Assembly (NCBI GenBank): GCA_050084515.1
Contig: CM114272.1
Coordinates: 4,030,001 to 4,094,000 of the forward strand
Direction: 5' to 3'
Origin: Blasia pusilla
Lineage: Eukaryota; Marchantiophyta; Marchantiopsida; Blasiales
Length of the DNA: 64,000 bases
Shown: one piece after another, positions 23,600 through 35,706 of the stretch
Numbering within the stretch: position 1 is the first letter of the stretch
Layout: each line of letters starts with the position of its first letter
Made by a program: the position numbers and the translations under genes
Notes under the pieces: model-generated
The model's input: only the letters and a program-made list of their open reading frames with translations
Databases searched by the model: none
What the model was told of the DNA's origin: nothing

Positions 23600-24222
23600 T
23601 TACATTTTATAACCAACAATCCCAGAAAAGAGGAGAGCAACCACTATTATCCATTTATGTACGTGATGTGTATTCAAAGGCTCGTCCTCATAGCTTTCAT
23701 GAACTTGAGACTTTGTCTTCATTTTCTTAGGTGACTTGTTGGGTTCGACTACCTTTGGTAAGGTATCCACAAGCCCATCTTCTTCCCTTACGCGTCCTGT
23801 CCAAGAAACACCCATTATTTATTTGATCATGAAAAGCATGTGTCATACAAAATGGATGAAGGAGTGCCTTCCTTACTAAAAAATTAATAACTCCATAAGT
23901 ACTTTAACTTACTTTTTGGAGTTCTAGATTTGTAACAAAGTTCTCAATTAGTTGGTGCACTTGGTGTACTATCTTTCTCACCTCTAGCCAACTTAGCAAT
24001 CATACGCATCAAAATATTCAACGTCTCTTCTAAATGTTGATGGCTAGTTTGAAGATCAATCAATTTCTTCTCGTGATCTCTCTGCCCTATGTCAATCTGA
24101 GATTTCATATCTCGCAAACCATCATCCAATCTGCTCTCTACTTCATGAAAGTGGGAAGTGAGATCAGATTCAACACCCTGAAAATATAACGTACCAAATC
24201 TTTCAAGCCTATGTCCAATCAC
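23600..24222 (-). pseudogene. CACTA accessory protein fragments (coiled coil)
   Basis: Two minus-strand frames, 24222-23944 and 23815-23600, lie between the Transposase_24-like block and the nested LTR. The first (92 residues) is a heptad-rich coiled coil with VESRLDDGLRDMKSQIDIG and an ETLNILMRMIAKL helix. CACTA second ORFs often have such a coil after the W-rich block. Assignment is by position and composition only. Confidence 0.35.
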
Positions 24223-24458
24223 AACTGTTACCTAATAAAACCAGATTCCTATTAATGAAATGATGGCATAGTTCACCCAAACACATAAAATGTAATGGTT
24301 AAGTTTACCCCGTGAAGCTCCACTGAATTCTGTTCCATTGGGATTAGACAATGGTACCTCCTCTCTTGGAGCTCCATCTGAAGCCACTCCTCTTCCATGA
24401 AGACCCTGAACAGTATGAAACAAAAAAAGGTGGTTAATGCGACAATTACAAGAAAAAA

Positions 24459-24824
24459 TCATTGAAAATTTTTGATCTTACAAACTGAAATTGAGACATA
24501 CATGGAAGGTATGTCATGACTTACACCAAAGCCCTCTAAATCTCCCCGGTCGTTGTAGTTCAAATTTGTGGCGTGTGAGTGAGCCTTTGTCATTTGTTGG
24601 GCCTTAAACTTTCCAGATTCAGACATCCAATAATCTATCATCCTTTCCCACTCCAACCCCTTTGCTTCAGGGTAGTGATATTGGATTTCCCAATTCCCAC
24701 CATTCTTCATCCAATAGGCCCTCAATGTTGAACTCTCAATTTTCAGGAGTTGGGAAACTTTTCTCCTTAAAAACTCTAGATCCAAGGTTGATGCACCAAT
24801 ATATATATGTTGGTGCATCAACAT
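24459..24824 (-). pseudogene. CACTA accessory transposase, Transposase_24-like block
   Basis: The frame contains LRAYWMKNGGNWEIQYHY, a WERMIDYWMSESGKFKAQ helix and KAHSHATNLNY. This is the pattern of the plant Ptta/En/Spm transposase family (W...WE.x.YW...E..K.xS..N..N). The first residues read into an AT-rich hairpin, so the start is not real. It would be part of the DNA-binding partner of the TNP2 transposase. Confidence 0.5.
24787..24822. repeat. AT-centred inverted repeat
   Basis: GTTGATGCACCAA (24787-24799) and its exact reverse complement (24810-24822) flank a TA-rich spacer, and a TA run follows. It could be a small cruciform or the ends of a tiny inverted-repeat insertion. Confidence 0.75.
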
Positions 24825-25507
24825 TTATTATATATATATATAAAATAATTCCACTATATAGTTGGTCACCATCGCCATACTCACAAGATCTTGCCTACTT
24901 ATTTCAATACACAACAAGTCAAGATAACGCATGGCTCCCACTTTCAGAACACTTGGCCAAGGCTCATAACCAAGAGCCTTGGTTTTTGGATATCCATTTG
25001 GCATTTACTCACATCGAGGTTTTAGATTTCGGTCCTTACGTTGTGTTACTTCATTGGCCCAAACATTCCGTTTCAATCTACTTGCTCTCCCTCCTACACC
25101 AATAAATTCAAAGAAAAATAAATAAATAAATTTCCAAAGGACTTGATAATGATCAACCAAGAGGATGGATGATAATCACCATGCTTTTGTAGCCTTTCGG
25201 CAATTTAAAGATAATAAGGTGAGTCATTCATTCTTGGTACTTGATTAGTCAAAAGAGTTGGAAATGGACTCAAACTAATCTCTGAACTAGGTATTATCTC
25301 TGCTTGGAAAGCTCAAAATAATGAAACATGCATATTAGTGTGATAATAAGCTAGTGGAGTCATATCGGCCAATGATATCTGCAATTAACAATTGTGACAA
25401 AAATTGAGTGGATACTTGATTGTGTACTTGCTAAAATTAGAGATAGATTAGCTCTACTTACTTCCAAATTCTGTACATCGGATTAAACTTTTCTTGGTCC
25501 TTGTTCT

Positions 25508-25509
<2 letters not shown>

Positions 25510-25602
<93 letters not shown>
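25510..25602 (+). repeat. (GA)n microsatellite, about 46 units
   Basis: An uninterrupted AG/GA dinucleotide run of about 90 bp. It is likely length-variable. No gene is associated with it. Confidence 0.95.
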
Positions 25603-25604
<2 letters not shown>

Positions 25605-27107
25605 CCAACAAGGTGTACCTCATCTGTCGGACTCTAAGTCATGGATGGTGATGGACAAGATTGACTTGCACTCGGCGATACCTCATCAAAACCTCTATAA
25701 TGATAAGAGGTTGGACCTCTTAGAAATGTCTCTTGTCCTTCTATTCCTCCACCCTATTCATATAAAAGTCACATTAGAAAAACACGCTCTAATGGATAGT
25801 TGAATAAAATGAAAGCTTTCTAGAATAAAAAAAATAATAGGTTGTGCTTATTTCTGCAATAAGATATCATAAATACTTCCACATTCCATACTTACAAAGG
25901 AAGCCCATTGGGGTTGTGGGGAGATACTACTACCAACCCATTTCTTGTTGTCCTCCAACCGGATAAGGCCATAAACCATACCCTTGAGGTGGTAGTCCGG
26001 GGAGAACCACCAAGCTAGTGTGGGATTCCACCGCTTCCCACTAGGGGGCCATGCCTCACTAGGATATGGTGGTGGAGGTCAACCAGCTCTTCCCATGGTT
26101 TAAAGTGTAGTGCCTCTTGGCACATTTCATCGTGAAGCTACGTAGGGAGGAGTTTCCCCGACATGGTCTCCCTTAGAACGCTTGGTGGGGTTCTGAGAAA
26201 TTCAATGAAATACCGAAATTGTCATGAGTATTCCTTCCAATAGGAAAATCAAATCCACCAAAACCAATCACAACACACCTAATCGCAAATACGTAAATAG
26301 AGAGAAAGCTAGAGAAAATTACCCATGAATCTTCGCAAGGATTTTTGGAAGGTTCATCTCCTTCTCACCTCTCATACTCATCATCCTTATGAGAGGACAT
26401 ATTTAGGTATCTTGCATCAATGGTTTCCTTGAGATGAAGGCTTCTTTATGGAGGAACCTTCTTTTCCGTGTGTATAAGCACAAAAACAGTTTGATCTCTC
26501 CTAACAATAGATCTATCCTTTCGCAAACTTCAGCAAGCAACCAAAAAATTAAGGTAAATAAGAATAAATCATTATACATCTATATGGAAATTATATGACA
26601 AGAAAATACACCACAAATATCCTCAAAGACACTTACTATGGCACAATATCACAACTACCAAAGATGACATCTTTATGAGCCTTGATCGTCCTTATTCGTT
26701 GTTGTCGCATCTCTTCATAAGGATTTGGGAGTGTTGACTCATCCTTATCTTGTTTAGAATCAATAAAATGATCTGATATCCTTTGGTTTGAGGTCTCACT
26801 CCCACCCATGCCTTCACTTCACGTTTAGCAAACTCTACCTTCAGGAAGCATAGCCAATTATTTCGCCCAAACCCTTGCTGGATAGTCACTCTTCTAGATC
26901 AACACGACTCCCTTGAGCAAAATGTGGACTCATCTCACCATTCTTCTCTGAAAAAAATAGAGCAGTATGGAAGTCAAGTTCAGAAAATTTTGAGAGGTAT
27001 TTTCAAATTGATGCTAACTATGTACTTCAATCCAAGAAGTCTTTGGAGTCTTCACCCAAAGAGCTATCTTCTTCACCAACCATCAGGGTTCCATCTTCAA
27101 AATCCCG
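25603..27107. other. No gene recognised, probably CACTA interior
   Basis: This lies between recognised CACTA blocks on the minus strand. The first part has a GC-richer segment with CCACC words (25920-26110). The missing TNP2 or accessory exons could once have been here, but I see no domain. Confidence 0.3.
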
Positions 27108-27548
27108 TCATGCTACTTCTACCTCTTGGATTGTTAACTCTATAGCTCCAAGTGTATTCACTGTAGGCATACTCTTAGGCAAGCTCATTGATACAGGAAG
27201 ACTAGCAAAATCTGCATGATCCCCATGTGCTACTTCATTTTGTTCAGCAAATAACCGTTGTGCACGAGCTTCTTTGTGCAATACTACTTTCCAACCATCT
27301 CCCTCAACAACATCACCAAAAAACACTTGCTCCCCCCGAAATGGAAAAAAAAATGGTTGGTGTGATAGCGGTTCACAAGCCCTCAGATTTGCAATAAGAA
27401 AGCCTTCATTATCTCTCTTCATGGATTTGGAAGGAGACTCCCAATCAATTCGCACCCATCTCCCTCTCATCAACACAATTGGTTGATCTACTATAACATA
27501 CTCAAATCCAATATGTTGGTCAAGGTCCCAATATAAGAGTATGCACAA
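27108..27548 (-). pseudogene. CACTA TNP2 C-terminal (DUF4216-like) domain
   Basis: The 146-residue frame starts in YWDLDQHIGFEYVIVDQPIV and continues with a WVRIDWESPSK strand, a NLRACEPLSHQPFFFP segment and a QVFFGDVVEGDGWKVVLH segment. The pattern of a short beta-rich module ending in VxYVxDPxxxxWxVV is that of the DUF4216 domain at the C-terminus of CACTA TNP2 proteins. It is cut off from the N-terminal part by a deletion. Confidence 0.6.
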
Positions 27549-27615
27549 TTTCTCTGAGTGTTTTGCTCTTCCAAAAAAATTGCTCCTATTCGAGATTCAA
27601 ATGTGGAGTAATTAT

Positions 27616-28566
27616 TTACCCACCCCTTCCCTCTACTCTATAATGGTTTCCATATGCTTTCATACTCTTGTTTGAAAGCACCTTTTCTTGAGGTTGAATA
27701 GATAATGCAAATGCTGTAGGATCAAGATTGAGGTTATTTTCATTAGCCTCTTTCATCATAGCTGAATGGATCCAATCTTCAAATGAGGTACTAGGCTTTT
27801 CCAATTCATACTTTCTGCTAAAAAAAAAAACCACAAACCCGGGATAAGTCTCATCTACATAAGCCCAAGCCTTGCTATCATCTGCATCTCTTACCATCCC
27901 ATCTTGACTCTTGTTACTTGCTGCCCAGACCATCAATTCAGACAAGGTTGGACATGTAAACATTCGTCGCATCCGTGGGATGATTGGAAAGTGCCTAAGA
28001 GTCTTGGCGGGAATTAATGACTTTCCAACTTTCTTATACATGAATTTTTGGCATTTTGGACAAATGCAAGAATCTGCTAAATCCCCACGAAACAGAACAC
28101 AGCCCATGGGACATGCATGGTATGAAGTATAACTCAATCCAAGCTTACCTATAAGCTTCTCCGCTGCATAATAACTATGTGGAACATGGTTTTCCGTCGA
28201 GAGAACCAATTTAGCTAAAAGCTTTAGAAGTTCATCGACCGCAATGTTTGGCAAGTTACGGGTGGCTGAAACATTAAACAAAAGGATTACAAAAGCTAGG
28301 ATGGATGTTTTTGCCCCTGAAAAAAGTGGCTTGCATGCTTTAGAAAGCTCTGGAAATTGGTCATCATCAAACCCGCTTTCCACATGGTTTGTTGCCTCCA
28401 TATGATCATCCTCACTATCATTTGGGTTGTTACCAAACCCAAGTCCAGGCTCTTCCTCATCATGGAGGTGATCATATTGCAGAAATATATCATTTAATAT
28501 TTTGGTAACATCAATATCACCGTCTAGGTTAGAACTTTTGGTTGTTGTATGGTCTTCTGAAGGCAA
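27616..28566 (-). pseudogene. CACTA TNP2 transposase, N-terminal half
   Basis: The 316-residue frame has an acidic N-terminus (DEEEPGLGFG) and then the conserved TNP2 lead-in: PHSYYAAEKLIGKLGLSY, the zinc-like HACPMGC...CxxC pair (residues about 160-182), LIPAKTLRHFPIIPR, and DSKAWAYVDETYPGF. In complete TNP2 proteins the DDE-type catalytic core follows. Here the frame diverges into unrelated sequence (LSIQPQEKVLSNK), so the core is deleted. TNP2 cuts at the CACTA ends. This copy cannot be autonomous. Confidence 0.75.
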
Positions 28567-28617
28567 TGACTGTCGTTGGGCTCCATGTATGATTTTCTCA
28601 CCTTTGGCCTTGAAGGA

Positions 28618-28827
28618 CTATTTTTCATGAGCTGCCCATTCCTCGTCAAAGGAATCCCATTTATGTCTACTTTTTGGGATCCGAGAAAGATGAAAGCGTT
28701 CAAACTTTTTCAAGTGTTCTTCAACCTTATGAAGAGATAGATAAGTACCCCCTTTGCGTTCATTGCAAGACCATCTTACCCTCTTTATACCAAGTTTGCG
28801 GGACACAACTTGCTCTCTTTGCCACAA
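28618..28827 (-). pseudogene. CACTA transposase-associated domain (N-terminal)
   Basis: The 69-residue frame has RVRWSCNERKGGTYLSLHKV and EEHLKKF, matching the short Cys-rich DNA-binding-like domain that opens CACTA TNP2 proteins (there usually CPCxxC). Two of the cysteines are replaced, and a frame break near 28600 separates it from the TNP2 frame. Confidence 0.45.
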
Positions 28828-29000
28828 TTTAAAATCATGGGCTAAGATTCAATGTGGGTCACCAAAAGGCAATGGACCTTGGGAGGTCATTGGTGGTTTC
28901 ATGATAATATCTAATTCGATATCCAATACAAATAACAACAAGACAATAGATTCCAATCAGACACAACATGTATCGAGGTTTCCCAACCATACAACTTTCC

Positions 29001-29899
29001 TATAATGATTGTATGCTTTAAACATACTACTGCAGATGGGAGAAAAGCACAAATGAAAAGAGGGAAAGTGCGAAGGGCTTGTCAAGTACGTGTAATATAG
29101 TTTTTCCTCTAATATCCCTCCAGACCACCTATTTTAACTCCTTTGCACCTGTCACCCATTCAGTAGACTCCATTAGTTAGATGGATCATAATATACATCA
29201 GTAATGTATGAAACCAGATACATAAAACCACTCTCCATTTTTTTCCTAGCCAAGGTATAATAACAGTGGGCCCTGTAGGGTATGGATTATGTGAGGGTAG
29301 ATAACCACTATGTAAAAAAATAATCTTATGAAATTTTTTATGAAAAGATAATCCATCTCTCATACACCTAATTGATCCAAGTTTGTCTTGAGCCAACATC
29401 ATTCATCATGGGGCGATTCAAGAGAGGCCATGACGCACGCTATGATTCCTACAAAGAGAGAGGTTAGAATGGATCTTGATGTGGTCGACCACGTGGGCTA
29501 CCTAGCTTCTAAGATATAGTTTTATAAGTGGAGATGGCAACAAATGAAAAATGAATACATTATTCCATCTGCAGACAGGCACATCCTAATCAAGAAGCAA
29601 TTCACAAGAGTTTTTTTATCAACCACCACAAAGACATTTCTCTAGTAAAAAAAGTGTCAAATGCGCAATCTTGAAAATCCACTTGATATTATATAGTTTG
29701 CATTTGTGGCCGTTGATTCAAAGGATATGAGTATCATTTTCAAAATCAAAGGGTAGGCCAAGGCGAGTCTCTGTATGAAGTCATACCACCTACCTCAACC
29801 CTCTTTGTATGAAAAGTGGCTACCCTACAAGCTCCACCAAAACTAGACAAGATTCAGTGGTGCCACGGTGACTGCCATCCCATAACATGAAAATTAAAT
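29001..29899. other. No gene recognised
   Basis: This lies between the CACTA remnant and the EDM2-like fragment. Only short open frames without domains were seen. Confidence 0.3.
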
Positions 29900-30609
29900 T
29901 CATGAAATATGGTCTCTCAAAGGAGTTTGGAGTGTGGGATCAACTTTGTGATGGTGGTAATAAAACCATGACCTATCCTCACCACATGCAGCATGGTCAT
30001 AAATAATCCGATCACATGCATAACCCTTGCTCATTGCTTCGTTCAAGCAAGTCCAATGCCATGCAATTGGACACCTGGGACAATATACCTTATCCTCCCA
30101 CAACTCCTCGTCGTGGTTATGGCAGCTTAGGCAATAATGCATGGGGCATGTCTCCATTTCCGGAGGCAAACAAGTAAAACAAAAAAACCTCACACAATAG
30201 GTATATATGTGGGCATTTTCTCACACAAAGCCCCAATTCCTCACTCTCTGCAAAAGTTCCTTGTATACCACACTTGACACACTTGTCCGTCTTCTTCACA
30301 CAATATGGGCAAAACCAGCTCCGATCCTGGTTAGGTGGAAGATATACCCTAGGACATGCATTTTCTATAGCCCCGGCTGATTCTGCAGTAACGTGGAAAT
30401 GTCTGGCACAAGGCCCGTCGCAAACAACCAACTCCTCCCCATCCTCACAGATTGCAGATATGTGGGATGCCTTTTGGTGAATCTGGAGTGCAGTGTAAGG
30501 CGCTTAACAACTCACCTTGGGGATTTTCTTGGCCTCTACCTTCGGCCGCGCCATCCTTAGACTCTCCTCAAATATTTTTGTGAACAAATGAGAACAAAAG
30601 TCAATCATA
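29900..30609 (-). pseudogene. EDM2-like PHD/zinc-finger fragment
   Basis: On the minus strand, 30609-30519 encodes FCSHLFTKIFEESLRMARP, then a GTGAGT donor-like site. 30431-30250 encodes a PHD-type finger (VVCDGPCARHFHV, FCPYCVKK, CVKCG). 30190-29900 encodes TCPMHYCLSCHNHDE, YCPRCPIAWHWTC and DPTLQTPLRDHI. The order and the closing TPxRDHI phrase match ENHANCED DOWNY MILDEW 2 (EDM2) and its paralogs, plant chromatin regulators that bind histone marks and control transposon-containing introns. The second finger is interrupted by a frame break near 30200, and the methyltransferase-like half of EDM2 is absent. It is probably a captured or duplicated fragment, possibly tied to the adjacent CACTA element. 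Confidence 0.6.
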
Positions 30610-32218
30610 GTGGAAGACGAAGCTCATGGAAGAAAGAGGCTGGGGGAAAGATGACATCACTTGTGATGAATTGTGCGTGAATAATAGTTAGTATTACAAG
30701 GAAAATTACCTAATCTATAGTATACATATGTACATGAATAAAAAATGGCAAAGCACCTGAAAGTGTGGGACCCATATGAATGACCAAGTCCTAGTACACA
30801 CTCTCTGACAATATCACCAAGGAAACATCATGACAACTTCCCAAAATCTGCAAGTGCGCACACAAAATTTACATGTATCGTCCTATTGATCTATTGTATC
30901 TTTATGTCACTTGTATCTTGAGAGAGACTACTTAAATTCTTATTTGTTGTGTAACCTCAAAATGTGTTAGTTTTTTCAGATTTTTTGCCATTAAATTTTT
31001 ATAGTTTACAAACTATTTGTTTGATTTTCTAAGTGGAAAGCCTTGACAAAGTGCCTTATGCTCACAATTGCAAAACCCATTTCCGATTCTTGAGAGGTGT
31101 ACAATAAGGACACCCGAAAATATGAACACAAAATTCATAACAACTTGCATTATCCTCATCTCTTTGTAAAAAAAAGGAGTTACATACGAGATGCTTAAGG
31201 GTCTCAAGAGAGAAAAGGTTAGAGTTATAGAAGACGCTGAATCAGGAGCACATCTAGGATATGGCCAATCAAAGTTACAGTTGAAAGTAGGTGCCAAAAC
31301 AAAAAATACTCGAGAGCCAAAAAATGAGAAGGAATCTGAAGCAAAGAAGCACCCAAGGCCTAGAAGCAGACCAAATACTCATGAAGGTGATGAGAATCAA
31401 GGTGGAAGAAGGTGGGACAATTGGGCAACTTGTGAATAGATGTTTTATTTCTATTTCTTGTTGGAAGTTGGTTTCATGATGATTCTCCTTACTTTGGACA
31501 AATTGTTACTTGCTTCTAGCATACACCTTCATATTTTGTACACCTACATCCAAAATAAACTATGGGTTCTGATGGCAAGGGCCTTGGGTGCTTCGTTTTG
31601 TAAATGGACATGTCCATGTCTGTGGACTTATATCCGTCCTATGGAAGGACTTGTCCGTATGGACCCCAACTTTCCCTTATTTCTCATTCCCCTTACTTGC
31701 CTTCATGTTCCACACTCCCCCATTTCTTCCTCCCTCCACCTCCACTCCCTCCTCCCTCATTGCTCCTCTCATCCTTGCCTTGCCTTCCATGGTGGACTAA
31801 AAGTATGGGTCCCACCTCTTGAAACCCATGTGCGTGGACATGTCCAGACTTGTCCGTCCATGTGCATTCTAAGGAGGGACTTGTCCATTTTTGTGCAACC
31901 ATGTGTGATGGTGATTCACCCTCTCCTCCAGAAATCTCCCTCTTACGTTTCATTAGATATTATATAGATTTAATCTTATAAACTCACAACCATTTCCATT
32001 GACAAAATTTCACAGGTTTCAAGAGCATAAAAGAAAATTGATATATCAATCCAATGGAGACTACAAAACTAATCTTAAAAATGGTATCTACTAGTCAATT
32101 TACTTTTCAATAGTTGTCAAAAGACTAACGATTGATTTAATCAAGATTTTCCTGCTTTCACTAACTCAATCATCAATTTCGTTCTTCCTTCCACTTTTAT
32201 CTATTTGAAGCTTTCCTT
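30610..32218. other. No gene; pyrimidine-rich block flanked by inverted words
   Basis: 31603-31660 (AATGGACATGTCCATG, GGACTTGTCCGT) and 31830-31897 (GTGGACATGTCCAGACTTG, GGGACTTGTCCATTTTTG) are related in inverted orientation and flank a C/T-rich block. This suggests a small foldback element of about 300 bp. The open frames across it are low-complexity shadows. Confidence 0.35.
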
Positions 32219-32882
32219 CTAGGCTCTTTCCTCAACCTCTCTAGCTGATCTCCTCTCTTCTATAATGGCAAGCCTAAATCTTTCCTTCGACTCCAACATC
32301 AAATTTATGAAATCTTGTTGGGACCTCAATATTTTAGCTCTTTGCTTGAGCCCCTCTTGATAAGCTACCAATAACTTGCTTTTCATGCTCTGCAGCTGAG
32401 GGCTTGTAGTAGGATTAGAGCTCGTCGACTTGATAGTCTTCTTCATAGCTTGGCTTACACACCTAGATTCTTCTATATCGACCTGATCACCAATATAATA
32501 AGTTTGTTGGTTATGTGGCATCTCTAAGGGGATATCGCTACTATGATCATCTTCGTCGGTACCGACCATCCACTCTTAATGAAAAGTTGGCTCATTGAGA
32601 AAATCCTTGTCCACTTGGCTATCTAGGAAGAAGTCGCCCTAAAGTCATGGTGTTGCTTCTTGAGCACTCCCGGATCTTGAGAATTACCTGTGAGTTGAAT
32701 TTTGTTAAAGGGGACAAATGTTCCAGGCCAAGGGCACCAAGGGCAAGGGGTTTGACGTTGGCTTGATGCCCAAATAATAAATCCATTGAATAGAAGAATG
32801 GACATCGTTGGTTCAATTTGTTCTCAGATACCACTAGTATATGCAAATATACCACTAGTGATTTCAGTATCTGTCGAGCCAC
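32219..32882 (-). CDS. Unassigned minus-strand coding fragments with C-terminal coiled coil
   Basis: 32882-32619 includes RCPFFYSMDLLFGHQANVKP, reminiscent of the phrase that follows the Myb/SANT-like (trihelix) domain in some plant and transposon proteins. 32569-32219 is charged and ends in a long coiled coil (LKQRAKILRSQQDFINLM, KERFRLAIIEERRSAREVEE). The order, DNA-binding region then coil, fits a trihelix or PIF/Harbinger-type accessory protein, but the Myb helices themselves were not recognised and the frames differ. This is a low-certainty assignment. Confidence 0.3.
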
Positions 32883-34319
32883 CTCTTGTACTTGTTATAA
32901 GCTCTTTCACCTTCTTCTATGGTTGCATATATCTATCAAAATTTTCTACAAGACAATCCTAGTAAGAGGTGGGAAGCCAGATTTTTTAAGCCAGATTTTT
33001 GTAGGTAGACATCCATAACTCCAAAAATAGTGGCTTTGGATCTCCCTTTCCCTCCAATTTTTGTCTTCAACCATGTAATGAAGCAAATTTTTCAAGGTCT
33101 TCACAATATTCCAATATCTTCTCATAATCCCCATATTGGATACAAAATCTTTCACTCAGGCCACTCTTCATTGCATTTGTTGCTTGTTGTTAAGTTTTCG
33201 TACTTGCATATCAATAAGCCATCTAGGCTCTACTACTCCCTTCAAATGACTTTTGAAGTGTAGGATAACTCCCTCCTAATCCTCCACCCTCTCCAACACG
33301 ACAAATTGACTCCTCTACTTGACTTGTACCTACCTATGCATTTCAGTTCATTAGAGGGAGTCTTGATGAATGTGCTTACACAAAATATGCCGCATGGAAT
33401 GAGAGCAATATATTATGGTAAAATAAATTATCAGCAATGATCACAACTCCAGACTAAGCTCCCTAATACGTACCTCGATCAAAATAGAGAACTACCAAGG
33501 TAGCTAGACACATAATCAGCAATGAGAGCTCGAGACTAAGCTCCACAACACCTACTCTGATTGAAAGAGAGAACTATAAAGGTATCTAGACACATGAATT
33601 AGCAATGAGAACTCCAGACTAAGCTTTCCACCACCTACTCTAATTGGAACAGAGAACTACAAATGTAGCCAAACACATAAATCAACAATCAGAACTCGAG
33701 ACTATGCTTCCCAACACCTACTTTGCTCGAGATACAGAAGTACAAAGATATGCAGTCACACAAATTATGTTGAAAGATAGAGCCCAATAGAAGCAAGACT
33801 AGTTAGCAATCATAACATTTAATTTTGCTCACCAACACCTAATCAGAATAACCATGTTCTAAGAAAGCACAGGTTACTCATGGAGAGTGGCGCACCATGA
33901 TTTGAAATTTGCCTATGACATAATGGAGTTTCATTCTCAATTTTTAGAATAAGTATGAAAATTTGATTAGCAGCTTCACTCCCAAAAATTTTAGCAACAA
34001 GAAATGGCGGGAGTAAGTAGTGAGAAGCATGTGATATCTTATGACGAATGAATTCCTATGAAGATCATTCCTGCACAAAATTGAATTAGTATGAAATTTT
34101 TGCCCGCCAATGCCATTTGGCAAAGTTATCTTCCAAAAAATTAGTCAACTGTGATGAGTCACTTTAGAAATCAGCTCTCATGTACTCACTCCTGTCACCA
34201 GCGTGCACTTACTTAAGAAATCAATTGAGAGTGTTGTATCTCCATTCAATTCAAATGTGTAGAAGCTTCCATGGTACATATTACTTCAAACTTTGAATGG
34301 ATGGTGCAATGGTGTGTGT
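32883..34319. other. No gene; degenerate tandem repeats
   Basis: 33420-33740 holds about four imperfect units of roughly 75-90 bp containing AGCAATGA, AACTC-GAGACTA-AGCT, CACCTACTCT and AGAGAACTAC. Nothing else was recognised. Confidence 0.5.
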
Positions 34320-35706
34320 GATACCTACAATTTTGCAACTTTTGAGGATATGTCCATTTTTGTATCAAAAGAGTATAGAAGTCTTCAAGAATGAAGACTG
34401 AAGACTATATTAAGTAAAGCTTGTATATAAAGGGAGTCTTCAATATTATTTATATGTTATGGGAGAATAGAGGAGTATTGGAATTGATTATGAAGCTCCT
34501 AGGATAAGGCAGAGAGATGGAAAATCAAGGACTTGCCTTGGAGGAGAAGGAAATTAGGTAACGAAGTCTAAAGACCAAAAGAGAAGCTTGGAAAAGACAA
34601 CAAAGCACGAATAAAGAACCTGTTAATGAAGTACTTCGCTCTTCAACAAAGGTGCAAGACGAGGTACAAAGTACTTAGAGAGAAGACAAAGACTAAGGCA
34701 CTTCACACATGAACAAAGAGCTTCGTCTTAGAAAGAAGAGGAAGAGCTTTGTCTTGGAAAGAAGAGGAAGAGCTTCGTCTTGGAAAGAAGAGGAAGAGCT
34801 TTGTCTTGGGAAGGAGAGGAAGAGCTTTGTCTTGGAAAGAAGAAGAAGAGGTCCCGACTTTGCATTGAAGAGAAGATTGTCCGTGATTCCAAGCCGCCCA
34901 TTGTTAGAGTAGTTAGGCTAGGAAGAGGCGTGACTTTTTGGACTAGATAAGAAGGTAGAACAGTTATGACCAGCGGATTCCTAGGGATCATAGGAAAAAT
35001 TAAGAGAACCATAAATCAAAGCAGTTAAAATATCCCAATATGTGCCTACTTAACAAGAAACACTTGAGATCTTTAGTATTGATACCATTTGGAAGGATAT
35101 TTAAGAATCATCAACGTAGTTATCAGCATCATTCTCTGACGATGTCCTTATGTTGTAGGAATGGTCCTAGCAAGGGAGTAGTGCCCTCTCATGCTTGAAT
35201 ACACTTTGAAGCTTTCTTGTACTTGATGGAATAGTAAAGAACCCATTTTTTCATTCTGATGTGCGATGCATATGTCTGAGAATTCCTATTGGGTCTGTAG
35301 AGTGAGGAGTGGATTGGGAGAGTAGCTTTCACCAATAGAATAATCAACATTAAGATATGAGAAATCTGTTTGACAAAGAGTAGCCTGCGAAGACGGACTG
35401 AGTTTTGAAAGTAGGAGAAGCCATCTTGTTGATGAGATCTCTCTGAGGTTCTTTGGTGTTGAGTGCAAATCTGCCTGAGCGCTCACTTGATTCCACTTGA
35501 GAGAACAGAGAAAAGAAAATCTTGGTACTTGTGAGAAGGAGAAAAAGCCGATGAATGTTTGAATCTTTTTTGTATCAACATAACTATCAGCTTTACATAA
35601 ACAACACACTTTGAACTTTCTTTTCGGATAATAGTGATCCTCTTGGGGATCGAACTCCATAAATCATCATAAAAAGATTAATTCGTATAATTCTTGTACA
35701 TTACAG
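34320..35706 (+). mobile_element. Solo LTR, copy 3, with 5-bp target duplication
   Basis: The unit starts TGATACCTACAATTTTG and ends TACATTACA. It is flanked by GTGTG on both sides (34315-34319 and 35707-35711), the 5-bp duplication expected of Ty1/Ty3 integration. It shares the family marks GATGTGCG, ATTGGGxxTGTAG, GTAGCCTGC-GAC-GA-TxAGTTxTxAAAGTAGG and CTTGGGGATCGAACT with copies at 21672-23205 and 37747-39008. A 27-bp tandem array lies inside. No coding capacity was found, so it is a solo LTR. Confidence 0.65.
34719..34852 (+). repeat. 27-bp tandem repeats inside the LTR
   Basis: Nearly five units of a word built on GAAGAGGAAGAGCTT(T/C)GTCTTGGA. Open frames on both strands (KRRKSFVLE repeats and SSSPSQDKALPLL repeats) are translations of this array and not genes. 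Confidence 0.9.

Larger units (their letters stand above)
20813..29000 (-). mobile_element. Decayed CACTA (En/Spm-like) DNA transposon
   Basis: Minus-strand fragments occur in CACTA order: transposase-associated and TNP2 N-terminal domains (28827-27616), a DUF4216-like domain (27548-27108), a Transposase_24-like block (24824-24459), a coiled coil (24222-23944) and the C-terminal block ending in IIWP (21070-20813). An unrelated LTR (21672-23205) is nested within it. The TNP2 catalytic core is missing between 27616 and 27548. Outer boundaries are approximate because I could not find the terminal CACTA repeats. Confidence 0.6.

Noticed and set aside
25510-25602. CRISPR-like or coding repeat
   Set aside because: Simple dinucleotide microsatellite. 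No repeat-spacer structure is seen anywhere in the window.
31588-31822. Pro/Ser-rich plus-strand ORFs
   Set aside because: Pyrimidine-rich non-coding block, open by composition.
34709-35012. Lys/Arg/Glu repeat ORF and antisense Ser/Phe/Leu ORF
   Set aside because: They are translations of the 27-bp tandem array inside a solo LTR.
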